Assembly (NCBI RefSeq): GCF_900102265.1
Contig: NZ_FNBH01000001.1
Coordinates: forward strand, 930,001-994,000
DNA from: Epilithonimonas hungarica
Lineage (GTDB): Bacteria; Bacteroidota; Bacteroidia; Flavobacteriales; Weeksellaceae
DNA length: 64,000 nt
Direction: 5' to 3'
A model generated the notes under the pieces. The model did not search any database, had not been told where the DNA came from, and saw nothing but the letters and a program-made list of their open reading frames with translations. The translations under genes and the position numbers were made by a program. This document shows, piece after piece, positions 8,764 to 17,491 of the stretch (its first letter is position 1; every line of letters starts with the position of its first letter).

Positions 8764-8827
8764 CGTGTTAAGATGTTTACCACGCTCGAGGTAGAGTGTC
8801 TACGCCACCCGAGGTAAGGTGCTTACC
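8764..8827. repeat. Three tandem ~23-base mini-hairpins between convergent genes
   Basis: Units of 24, 23 and 13+ bases follow each other. Each carries a short dyad around a G-rich loop: CGTGTTAA/TTACCACG (8764-8783, one mismatch), GTAGA-GTG-TCTAC (8791-8803) and GGTAAG-GTG-CTTACC (8813-8827). Units are joined by a CNCGAG linker. The last two stems differ at two positions, both compensated on the other arm. Confidence 0.6.
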
Positions 8828-8849
8828 GAAATTAAGATTAGTCATAATT

Positions 8850-9605
8850 TCATATCCATTTGAGTTTTGCTGCTAACGTACAGGCTTCCGTTGTATTAGA
8901 AACACGCATCTTTTCAAGGATGTTTTGACGATGTCGATTCACTGTATTGATGCTGATAAAAAGAATGTCCGCAATCTCCTTGCTCTTTTTTCCGGACTGA
9001 ATCATCTTTAGAATTTCCTTTTCACGGGCAGAGAGAAAGTTAGAATTCTCCACCTCTGTCTGCCGAATGATGCTGCCGTCCGTGGTGTTGATGATCATTC
9101 CTGTATAATCAAAGGAAGGCAGAAAATCGAAATGATAAAGGCAAAGTGCCAGTTCCACGTTGTTATGAAGGGCGTCCGAGAAATAAAACATCTTATGGAT
9201 CAAAGATTTCGGACTATCTGCTAATCTCAGTTTGCTAATCACACAAAAATCCTTTCTTTTTTCAAACGGAACCGTTTTAATAAACTGAAAGAACTGAAGT
9301 TCCAGAATATGCTTCTGCAAAACATCATCCGCTTCCAAAATATTAAACAATTCATCTTCCCAGATGCTTTCAATTTCAAGATTATTTTTATTCTGAAATA
9401 TATTTAATTCGTCTGCAATCTTTCCGGAATAGACATAGCTTTTGTTATTTTTGAGGTCACTTAGAATCGCAATCCCGTTTTCTAGTTCCACAAAATTCTG
9501 AGCCATTCTCTGACATTGTTCCAACTGCAATTTTTCTGTTTCGGTTCGAGAGACAAAGTTTTGTTTAAGTAGTTGGTTGTTGAGGTCGGATTGGATGGGT
9601 TGCAT
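8850..9605 (-). CDS. LuxR-type helix-turn-helix regulator with PAS-like sensory half
   Basis: A 251-residue transcription factor. The C-terminal 60 residues are a LuxR/FixJ DNA-binding domain: SAREKEILKMIQSGKKSKEI, then ISINTVNRHRQNILEKM and a final helix TEACTLAAKLKWI. The first 180 residues are a probable ligand or signal domain that resembles PAS folds in Bacteroidota regulators (DLKNNKSYVYSGKIADELN and the segment SFDYTGMIINTTDGSIIRQ). There is no receiver domain or phospho-acceptor Asp, so it is not a classic response regulator. The start is set at ATG 9605; a TTG codon directly before it could also be read. It is divergent from the acetyltransferase gene with about 75 bases between starts, so it may act on that promoter; this is inference. 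Confidence 0.85.
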   Translation of the reverse strand: MQPIQSDLNNQLLKQNFVSRTETEKLQLEQCQRMAQNFVELENGIAILSDLKNNKSYVYSGKIADELNIFQNKNNLEIESIWEDELFNILEADDVLQKHILELQFFQFIKTVPFEKRKDFCVISKLRLADSPKSLIHKMFYFSDALHNNVELALCLYHFDFLPSFDYTGMIINTTDGSIIRQTEVENSNFLSAREKEILKMIQSGKKSKEIADILFISINTVNRHRQNILEKMRVSNTTEACTLAAKLKWI

Positions 9606-9626
9606 CAAAATGGTTATTTATCAGTA

Positions 9627-9657
9627 TTGATTGTTGACAGTTAAGCACCTAAATTTG
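9627..9657 (+). promoter_or_regulatory. Bacteroidota-type promoter for the acetyltransferase gene
   Basis: TTG at 9627-9629, a 20-base spacer and TAAATTTG at 9650-9657 match the -33/-7 pattern. Its position also argues that translation starts at 9681 and not at the TTG at 9660. Confidence 0.6.
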
Positions 9658-9680
9658 CCTTGTTAATATGTAAAAATACA

Positions 9681-10241
9681 ATGAATAATCTGAACGAAAA
9701 AGAGAAAATGCTCTCCGGCGAATTATATGATGCGAATGATGCCGCGCTGGTGGAGGAAAGACAGAGAAGCAAGGATCTGTGTTTCCATTACAATCAGATT
9801 CAGCCGTCTAAAATGAAAGAGCGAAAAGGAATCATCAAAACACTTTTCGGCAAAACCGGGAAAATGTTTCTGATAGAGCAGCCTTTCTATTGTGATTACG
9901 GCTACAATATAGAGATAGGCGAAAACTTTTACACCAATGTCAATGTCGTGATTCTCGATTGCGCCAAGGTCACTTTCGGTGACAATGTGTTCATCGCTCC
10001 TAATTGCGGATTTTATACGGTCAATCACCCACTTGATATCGAAAACAGAAACAAAGGTTTGGAATATGCACTGCCGATCATGGTCGGGAATAATGTCTGG
10101 ATTGGTGCCGGTTGCAGTATTCTTCCGGGCGTCACCATTGGCGATAATACAGTCATCGGCGCAGGAAGCGTAGTTGTAAAAGATATTCCGGCAAATGTAC
10201 TGGCTGTTGGCAATCCCTGCAAAGTCATCAGAGAAATCTAG
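9681..10241 (+). CDS. maa: Maltose O-acetyltransferase family (left-handed beta-helix acetyltransferase)
   Basis: A 186-residue cytosolic acetyl-CoA:sugar O-acetyltransferase. The N-terminal Mac domain is plain (EKEKMLSGELYDANDAALVE), followed by hexapeptide-repeat coils ([LIV]-G-x4 pattern: IGENFYTNVNVVILD, FGDNVFIAPNCGFYT, and VGNNVWIGAGCSILPGVTIG followed by DNTVIGAGSVVVKDI) and the C-terminal GNPCKVIREI. The catalytic His is the one in TVNHPLD. The ATG at 9681 is chosen over TTG 9660 because it gives the usual MNNLNEKEKM start and fits the promoter. Maa, nodulation protein L and lacA enzymes are close; the acetyl acceptor is uncertain. It is probably monocistronic. Confidence 0.88.
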   Translation: MNNLNEKEKMLSGELYDANDAALVEERQRSKDLCFHYNQIQPSKMKERKGIIKTLFGKTGKMFLIEQPFYCDYGYNIEIGENFYTNVNVVILDCAKVTFGDNVFIAPNCGFYTVNHPLDIENRNKGLEYALPIMVGNNVWIGAGCSILPGVTIGDNTVIGAGSVVVKDIPANVLAVGNPCKVIREI

Positions 10242-10354
10242 TGGATCACAAAAGGCACAGAAGTTTTAGTTCAGAAAAGATTTAAAGTATGTTATTTTCT
10301 CGTGATCCAAAACTAAAAAACCAGCTGAATTTGCTTTTGTGTCTTTTGTGGTTC
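10242..10354 (+). repeat. Long imperfect inverted repeat (member of a ~115-base hairpin family)
   Basis: The left arm 10243-10263 and right arm 10334-10354 are 21 bases each. Seventeen positions pair by Watson-Crick rules and the other four become G-U pairs in plus-strand RNA. A shorter 8-base inverted repeat TGGATCAC/GTGATCCA (10242-10249 and 10302-10309) is nested inside. A second family member is at 61052-61166. Confidence 0.6.
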
Positions 10355-10374
10355 AAATATGACTAATTGTCTTT

Positions 10375-10453
10375 GCTGAGCGCAACGCCTTTGCGTCTCT
10401 TAAAAAGCATAGAATTACATGAAAAACTTTCCGCTCTTTGCGTTTAAAATAAC
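10375..10453 (+). repeat. CTTTGCG-type intergenic element, copy 1
   Basis: A 79-base element starting GCTGAG, with an inner ACGCCTTTGCG and an end CTCTTTGCGTTTAAAATAA, stopping 3 bases before the start codon of the DUF1349 gene. Related copies are at 38461-38540, 39242-39320 and 60121-60199. Confidence 0.6.
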
Positions 10454-10456
10454 ATT

Positions 10457-11107
10457 ATGAACAAAATAATAATTGCATCTTTATGGATGTCTACAATATT
10501 CCAAACATTCAAAGCACAATCCTTAGAAAAAATGACCTGGTTCAATGAGCCGTCTCAATGGGAAATCAAAGACAAAAAACTCACGATGACAGTTACGCCA
10601 CAAAGTGATTATTGGCGAATCTCGCATTATGGCTTTACAGTCGATGATGCACCGTTTTACTATTCTACTTACGGCGGAGAATTCGAAACGAAAGTAAAGA
10701 TCACAGGTGATTACAAAGCCCGTTTTGACCAGATGGGACTGATGCTCAGAATCGATGAACAAAATTATATCAAAGCCGGAGTTGAGTTTGTTGACGGAAA
10801 ATTTAATCTAAGTACAGTTGTTACACACAAAACCAGCGATTGGAGCGTGATCGTTCTGGAAAAAACGCCGCCATTTGTCTGGATAAAAGCGGTCAGAAGA
10901 TTAGATGCGGTCGAGATTTTTTATTCGTTTGATGACAAAGAATACATAATGATGCGGAATGCCTATCTGCAGGATAACACACCGGTCCAGGTCGGTTTTA
11001 TGGCGGCAAGTCCGGACGGAAACGGTTTCAAAGCGACTTTCGAAAACTTCTCTGTAAAACATTTGCCAGACCAAAGACGTTTGGAATGGCTGAAGAAGAA
11101 TCAATAG
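10457..11107 (+). CDS. Secreted DUF1349 protein (concanavalin A-like fold)
   Basis: A 216-residue protein with a signal peptide (MNKIIIASLWMSTIFQTFKAQ) and a DUF1349-type beta-sandwich: MTWFNEPSQWEIKDKKLTMT, a WRISHYGFTVDDAPF segment, GLMLRIDEQNYIKAGVEFVD, and WIKAVRRLDAVEIFYSFDD. Members of this family look like laminin G/glucanase-type sandwiches and probably bind or act on carbohydrate, but no catalytic residues are known, so no reaction is given. The end KHLPDQRRLEWLKKNQ has no T9SS sorting domain, so the protein is likely periplasmic or released. The start codon follows a dispersed repeat by 3 bases. It converges with ligA over a shared terminator. Confidence 0.82.
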   Translation: MNKIIIASLWMSTIFQTFKAQSLEKMTWFNEPSQWEIKDKKLTMTVTPQSDYWRISHYGFTVDDAPFYYSTYGGEFETKVKITGDYKARFDQMGLMLRIDEQNYIKAGVEFVDGKFNLSTVVTHKTSDWSVIVLEKTPPFVWIKAVRRLDAVEIFYSFDDKEYIMMRNAYLQDNTPVQVGFMAASPDGNGFKATFENFSVKHLPDQRRLEWLKKNQ

Positions 11108-11111
11108 TTAT

Positions 11112-11164
11112 AAACCAAAAAAGTCGCAAAAGAAGTATAAGATCTTTTGTGACTTTTTTGGTTT
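11112..11164. terminator. Bidirectional terminator between the DUF1349 gene and ligA
   Basis: Two 22-base arms (one G-T pair) flank a 9-base loop. A-runs at the left and T-runs at the right let it work for both convergent genes, which end at 11107 and 11178. Confidence 0.85.
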
Positions 11165-11177
11165 AATTATTATAGTT

Positions 11178-13193
<2,016 letters not shown>

Positions 13194-13199
13194 TTAAAG

Positions 13200-13229
13200 C
13201 AAAAATAACCAAAACAACAAAGTTTACAA
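13200..13229 (-). promoter_or_regulatory. Bacteroidota-type promoter for ligA
   Basis: Read on the minus strand, TTG (13229-13227), a 19-base spacer and TATTTTTG (13207-13200) form a good -33/-7 pair 19 bases before the ligA start codon. Confidence 0.6.
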
Positions 13230-13286
13230 CCAAGAAAGTTATAAATTTAGATACTTTGAGAATCTAATTGATTATCCTTAGATAGC

Positions 13287-13341
13287 CTCAGTGTGACAAC
13301 TCTATACTAACTGTTGTCACATTGAGCTTGTCGAAATGTTT
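13287..13341. repeat. GTTGTCACATTG-type intergenic repeat, copy 1
   Basis: A 14-base stem (13287-13300 with 13313-13326, one G-T pair) and a 12-base loop is followed by TGTCGAAATGTTT. The 29 bases at 13313-13341 match 60050-60078 at 27 positions. The 232-base gap between ligA and the phosphodiesterase otherwise holds the ligA promoter and a degenerate second half (GGCTGAGGTTCTCGAAG at 13353-13369). Confidence 0.6.
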
Positions 13342-13413
13342 AAGAGCTGTCAGGCTGAGGTTCTCGAAGCCTTAATAATAATTGACTAAATTAGTCATCC
13401 TAAAAATTGAAAA

Positions 13414-14160
13414 ATGAAGAAAGTATTTTGTAGTTTAACCCTTGTTACGACTATGTTTATCAACGCTCAAACCCAAATCATTGCCCACCGAGGTTTCTGG
13501 AATACAGACCCAAAAACTAGTGAAAACTCTATCAAAGCTTTAGAAAATGCTCAGAAACTGAAAGTTTACGGCGCCGAATTCGATATTCATATGACCAAGG
13601 ACGGGAAGTTGGTCATCAATCACGATGAGCATCACGGGACAATGGAAATCTCAGAAACCAATTTTTCTGATTTGAGAAAATTGAAATTATCCAACGGAGA
13701 AAAACTTCCAACCTTAAAAGATTACCTGAAACAAGGAAAGAAAGATGCTTCCGTCAAATTAATTATCGAAATCAAACCAACCAAATCCAAAGAACGTGAA
13801 AACGAAATCGTTACCAAAGTTCTGAAAACCGTAAAAGACCTCGGACTCGACAACCAAAGTGATTATATTTCATTCAGTCTTAATATTTGTAAAGAAATCA
13901 AGAAACTAAATCCATCTGCCAAAGTCCAGTATCTGGAAGGGAATCTTTCGCCACAGCAAATCAAGGCAGAAGGTCTGGACGGATTGGATTATCATTACAG
14001 CGTTTTCGAGAAAAATCCGACTTGGATTTCGGAAGCCAATGCGCTTGGATTGATTACCAATTCCTGGACTGTGAATGATATCAATGTTTACGAAGAACTC
14101 AAAAATCAAGGAATCAATTTCATTACAACAAACATTCCTGACCAGTTAAAAGATAAATAG
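13414..14160 (+). CDS. Secreted glycerophosphodiester phosphodiesterase
   Basis: Hydrolyses glycerophosphodiesters to glycerol 3-phosphate and an alcohol, probably in the periplasm. The 248-residue protein has a signal peptide (MKKVFCSLTLVTTMFINAQ) and a GDPD TIM barrel with the catalytic set intact: HRG at 25-27, GAEFDIHMTKDG with Glu55, Asp57 and His59, and INHDEHH with His70. Later barrel landmarks are LIIEIKP and SWTVNDINVYEELKNQGIN. The length is typical of the compact GlpQ/UgpQ type. It stands alone, ahead of a hairpin terminator. Confidence in the enzyme class is high; the natural lipid head group is not known. Confidence 0.93.
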   Translation: MKKVFCSLTLVTTMFINAQTQIIAHRGFWNTDPKTSENSIKALENAQKLKVYGAEFDIHMTKDGKLVINHDEHHGTMEISETNFSDLRKLKLSNGEKLPTLKDYLKQGKKDASVKLIIEIKPTKSKERENEIVTKVLKTVKDLGLDNQSDYISFSLNICKEIKKLNPSAKVQYLEGNLSPQQIKAEGLDGLDYHYSVFEKNPTWISEANALGLITNSWTVNDINVYEELKNQGINFITTNIPDQLKDK

Positions 14161-14202
14161 TTTTATCGCAAAGTCGCGAAAATATTACAATTCAAATCTT
14201 CT

Positions 14203-14236
14203 AAAGTCGCCAAGTTTTTCTTTGCGACTTTTTTAT
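14203..14236 (+). terminator. Probable terminator after the phosphodiesterase gene
   Basis: AAAGTCGC (14203-14210) and GCGACTTT (14224-14231) pair perfectly and are followed by a T-run. The same octamer core occurs at 14170-14177, as if part of a dispersed CTTTGCG-type repeat. Confidence 0.6.
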
Positions 14237-14388
14237 TTTTCTACAATTAATTCAAATTGCGCCTTTGCGATTAATTAAATTTCCAATCGAATTCCTCAAT
14301 GATAAACTTGTATTAAATCATAAGACTTTATTCGGATTTTAAACGTGTGTTTGGTAAATTTGCACCTTCAAATTTTATAAATCAGATT

Positions 14389-15102
14389 ATGGATCTTAAA
14401 GGTAAAAATGCCATTATCACAGGCGGTGGAAGAGGACTTGGAAAAGCAGTAGCTCAGATTCTTGCCAACGAAGGTGCGAATGTTGGTATCACAGGAAGAA
14501 ACGAAAATTATCTTAAAATAGCAGCTAACGAACTGAGACAAACCGGCGTGAAAGTAGCTTACGCCGTTTTCAGTGTCGATAACGAATTAGAAGTAAAAGC
14601 CGGAATCGAGTCTTTGGCAAACGAGTTAGGCGGAATCGATATTTTGGTCAACAATGCAGGAATCGGTGACTTCGGAAGCATCGAGGAAATGGCTTCTGAT
14701 GTTTGGGAACAAGTTATCAAAACCAATCTTTTCGGTGTTTATTACACGGCAAAAGCGGTTTATCCATTTTTGAAAGAAAAGGGACAAGGTGATATCGTGA
14801 ATGTTGCCTCCACAGCGGGATTAAAAGGCGGACCCAATATGTCGGCTTATGCGGCTTCCAAAGCGGCAGTCGTTTCTCTTTCGCAGTCGATGATGGCAGA
14901 ATGGAGAAAACAGAATATCCGTGTGATTACGTTGACACCGAGCACAATTGCTTCTGATATGAGCATCAATGGCGGTTTGACAGACGGCAACCCGGACAAA
15001 GTTCTTCAGCCGGAAGACTTTGCAGAATGGGTAAGAGATATCCTGAAAATGAACCGCAGGGCAATGATTGCCAATGCTTCAATTTTCTCGACTAATCCAT
15101 AA
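14389..15102 (+). CDS. Short-chain dehydrogenase/reductase (FabG-like)
   Basis: A 237-residue NAD(P)-dependent oxidoreductase of the classical SDR type. The cofactor motif TGGGRGLGKA lies at about residues 10-19, NNAG near residue 86, the catalytic Ser in NVASTAG, and the YxxxK pair with Tyr at about 154 (YAASK). It resembles 3-ketoacyl-ACP reductases and the YueD/sepiapterin-reductase-like group; the substrate cannot be fixed. The start at 14389 (MDLKGKNAIITGG) is chosen because the frame extends upstream to 14347 only through the promoter: TAAATTTG at 14355-14362 fits a -7 box. It is not near fatty-acid genes. Confidence 0.88.
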   Translation: MDLKGKNAIITGGGRGLGKAVAQILANEGANVGITGRNENYLKIAANELRQTGVKVAYAVFSVDNELEVKAGIESLANELGGIDILVNNAGIGDFGSIEEMASDVWEQVIKTNLFGVYYTAKAVYPFLKEKGQGDIVNVASTAGLKGGPNMSAYAASKAAVVSLSQSMMAEWRKQNIRVITLTPSTIASDMSINGGLTDGNPDKVLQPEDFAEWVRDILKMNRRAMIANASIFSTNP

Positions 15103-15113
15103 AATAATAATTG

Positions 15114-15195
15114 GGGCAGCTTAATCCGCCTTCCGCTCCCGCTCTTTTCACTCCACTTCGTTGCGTAAAAAGGAGCTCCGCTCAAGTCGGGCTGC
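15114..15195. repeat. 80-base palindromic intergenic element, copy 1
   Basis: Starts GGGCAGCTTAATCCGCC, contains CTTCCGCTCCCGCT and GGAGCTCCGCTCAAGTCGGG, and ends GGGCTGC. The terminal GCAGC and GCTGC are complementary. Copy 2 at 31960-32039 shares the order and most of the sequence. Confidence 0.7.
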
Positions 15196-15234
15196 AGCTT
15201 CGCAGAAAAAGACGATTGGTCATCCATACAATAT

Positions 15235-15285
15235 TTGTCATTCCGTAGGAATCTAAACATTGCTTAGAATTCTATAGAATGACAA
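15235..15285. repeat. TTGTCATTC hairpin element
   Basis: Two 22-base arms (15235-15256 and 15264-15285) with a 7-base loop; the first nine bases TTGTCATTC pair perfectly with the end GAATGACAA. It lies in the 332-base gap between the SDR and M28 genes. That gap also holds the 80-base element and about 130 bases before the peptidase in which no clear element is seen. Confidence 0.65.
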
Positions 15286-15434
15286 TTTTTATTTCGTGTC
15301 AAATCTGCAAAATCCGCTTTATCTGCGAGATATTTCAAAACTCAAAAGTGTTGTAAATTTTATATTTAATTAGGTTTACAATCAATGACTTTTTAGTCAT
15401 AATTCTTACCTTTATCGGAATCAAATAAAAAAAT

Positions 15435-17003
15435 ATGAAGAGAAACTCATTTTTAGCAATGTCCGCAGTTTTCTTTGCAGCTCAAATGACCCTAGTCAAT
15501 GCTCAAACCAAATCCGAGGAAAAACTCAATCCAATCGTTCAGAGTTTTGTCAATGAAGTCAATAACAATTCCCAACTCGAGAATATGGCTTATGAACTTT
15601 TGGATGGCATAGGACCGAGATTGGTAGGAACACCCGAAATGTTGGCTGCAAACAATTATACCGCCGACAAACTGAAATCTTGGGGAATCGATGCGAATCT
15701 TCAGCAATTCGGAACGTGGAAAGGCTGGCAGCGTGGAATAACACACGTAGATTTGGTCTATCCGAGAACCAAAACATTATCAGCAACACAATTGGCGTGG
15801 AGTCCTGCAACTAAAAAAACGGTAGAGGCAGAAGTGGTTATTCTTCCAAAAGCATCTTCCAAAGCCGAATTTGATAAATGGTTGCCTTCTGCAAAAGGAA
15901 AAATAGTTTTGATGGCGCAATATCAGAAAATTGGTCGCTCAGATGAACAAATCAAGGAATTTGCAACGCCGGAATTGTACGAAAAACTGAAAGCTGAAAA
16001 AGAACAGGCCAAAAAAGATTTCGCAGATTATATTAAGACTATCGGATATGATAACACAACATTACCGGAAGCTTTTGAAAAAGCGGGAGCTGCAGGAATT
16101 GCTATTTCCAACTGGACAGGAATCCATAGTACCAATCGTATTTTCGGGGCGAAAACGAAATCAATTCCAATGTTCGATATCGATTTGGAAGATTATGGAA
16201 TGCTTTATAGAATGGCAGAAAAAGGTGCAAAACCGAGAATCAAAGTGGATGCACAATCCAAAGTGCTTCCGGAAGCCAAATCCTTCAACACCATCGGAAT
16301 AATAAAAGGTTCAGAAAAACCAAACGAATATGTCATTCTCTCCGCTCACCTTGATTCCTGGGACGGTGCTCAAGGGGCGACAGATAACGGAACGGGAACG
16401 TTGACAATGCTGGAAACAATGAGAATCCTTAAAAAATATTATCCCAATCCAAAGCGTACCATTGTTGTTGGACTTTGGGGAAGCGAGGAACAAGGACTGA
16501 ACGGTTCCAGAGGTTTCGTGGCCGATAATCCTGAAATTATCAAAGGTGTGCAGGCAGTTTTCAATCAAGATAACGGGACGGGTAGAGTAGTGGATATCAG
16601 TGGGCAGGGTTTCAAAGATTCTTATGCCTACATCGGGAGATGGCTGGATGCAGCACCTAAAAAAGTAAAAGACCAGATCAAATCCACCTTTCCGGGAATG
16701 CCTGGCGGTGGCGGTTCTGACCACGCTTCGTTTGTCGCTGCGGGAGTTCCGGGATTTTCTTTAAGTTCGCTTAACTGGGGTTATTTCGGTTACACCTGGC
16801 ATACGACAAAAGATACCTATGATAAAATCGTTTTCGATGAATTGAAGAATAACGTAATTCTGACAGCGACTTTAGCTTATATGGCTTCAGAAGACCCAGA
16901 GTTCACCAGCCGTGAAAAGCGCGTGATGCCGAATGATGACAAAGGTGCTGTGACCAAATGGCCGGAAGTGAGAGAACCGAAAAGAAGCAGTAAGGATTAT
17001 TAG
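15435..17003 (+). CDS. Secreted M28-family metallopeptidase
   Basis: A 522-residue zinc aminopeptidase or carboxypeptidase-Q-like enzyme. It has a signal peptide (NSFLAMSAVFFAAQMTLVNAQ), a protease-associated region (about residues 120-270, AGAAGIAISNWTGIHSTNR), and the M28 core with the metal ligands SAHLDSWDGAQGATDNGTG, the catalytic/metal pair GSEEQGLNGS, and the late ligand region GGGSDHASFVAAGVPGFSL plus YTWHTTKDTYD. No C-terminal T9SS domain is present, so it is probably periplasmic or exported another way. It degrades peptides from the amino or carboxyl end; which one is not clear. The following DNA is occupied by gene remnants, so nothing suggests an operon. Confidence 0.93.
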   Translation: MKRNSFLAMSAVFFAAQMTLVNAQTKSEEKLNPIVQSFVNEVNNNSQLENMAYELLDGIGPRLVGTPEMLAANNYTADKLKSWGIDANLQQFGTWKGWQRGITHVDLVYPRTKTLSATQLAWSPATKKTVEAEVVILPKASSKAEFDKWLPSAKGKIVLMAQYQKIGRSDEQIKEFATPELYEKLKAEKEQAKKDFADYIKTIGYDNTTLPEAFEKAGAAGIAISNWTGIHSTNRIFGAKTKSIPMFDIDLEDYGMLYRMAEKGAKPRIKVDAQSKVLPEAKSFNTIGIIKGSEKPNEYVILSAHLDSWDGAQGATDNGTGTLTMLETMRILKKYYPNPKRTIVVGLWGSEEQGLNGSRGFVADNPEIIKGVQAVFNQDNGTGRVVDISGQGFKDSYAYIGRWLDAAPKKVKDQIKSTFPGMPGGGGSDHASFVAAGVPGFSLSSLNWGYFGYTWHTTKDTYDKIVFDELKNNVILTATLAYMASEDPEFTSREKRVMPNDDKGAVTKWPEVREPKRSSKDY

Positions 17004-17011
17004 CTTAATTT

Positions 17012-17095
17012 GGAAAAGATGCTACAACTAATGGAAATAATATTGGAATGACCTTGATATTCAATGGTGACAAATGGTTTGTATTCCAATTTTAA
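17012..17095 (+). pseudogene. C-terminal remnant of a small secreted protein gene
   Basis: The frame reads GKDATTNGNNIGMTLIFNGD then KWFVFQF and a stop. It resembles the last strands of small beta-rich exported proteins of flavobacteria. A stop lies just upstream in frame at 17006-17008, so no start or N-terminus is left. It directly abuts another remnant. Confidence 0.4.
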
Positions 17096-17373
17096 CCTAT
17101 TGTTTGTTGTAGGATTTTCTATGCAATCCTACGCACAGCCTTCTATTAATACTAATGGAGATAATTTCTGGGTCTAATGGCGATATAGCTTTTTCAATTG
17201 GAGAAGTTTTTTATGGCAGAGCAATTTCTTCAACGGGAAGTGTTGCTGCAGGTGTTCGGTAATCTTATGAAATTAATGAAACGTTAGGTATTGATATCAC
17301 AGAAATCAATTTGAGTCTTAAAGTTTATCCAAACCCAACTCCAAATATTTTATATCTAAAATATTCGATATAA
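17094..17373 (+). pseudogene. Decayed T9SS sorting-domain protein gene
   Basis: The pieces of a typical small T9SS cargo are in order but broken. From 17094 one frame gives a signal-peptide core without a start Met (LLFVVGFSMQSYAQPSINTN, then GDNFW), stopping at 17175. One frame over, from 17173, it continues SNGDIAFSIGEVFYGRAISS then TGSVAAGV, hits an in-frame TAA at 17260, then resumes SYEINETLGIDITEINLSLK and VYPNPTPNILYLKY before ending at 17371. VYPNPTPNILYL is the start of a type A T9SS C-terminal domain, whose last 50 or so residues are missing. A perfect terminator follows at once. The damage is therefore loss of the start, one frameshift, one stop and a 3' deletion. Confidence 0.7.
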
Positions 17374-17399
17374 AAGCTATCTCAATTGAGATAGCTTTT
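17372..17399. terminator. Perfect palindromic terminator after the T9SS remnant
   Basis: AAAAGCTATCTCAA and TTGAGATAGCTTTT are exact complements (28 bases) and run into more T residues. It survives although the gene before it has decayed. Confidence 0.75.
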
Positions 17400-17491
17400 T
17401 AATTTATAATCTCCTCATTAATCGAATTCTTTTCAACATCTTTAACCAGCCAATATGTTTTTCGAAATATTAATTCTGCATTGATTTTCTG

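Noticed and set aside
14160-14202. A second terminator formed by TCGCAAAGTCGCGA
   Set aside because: The short dyad is not followed by a T-run; it belongs to the dispersed CTTTGCG-type sequence.
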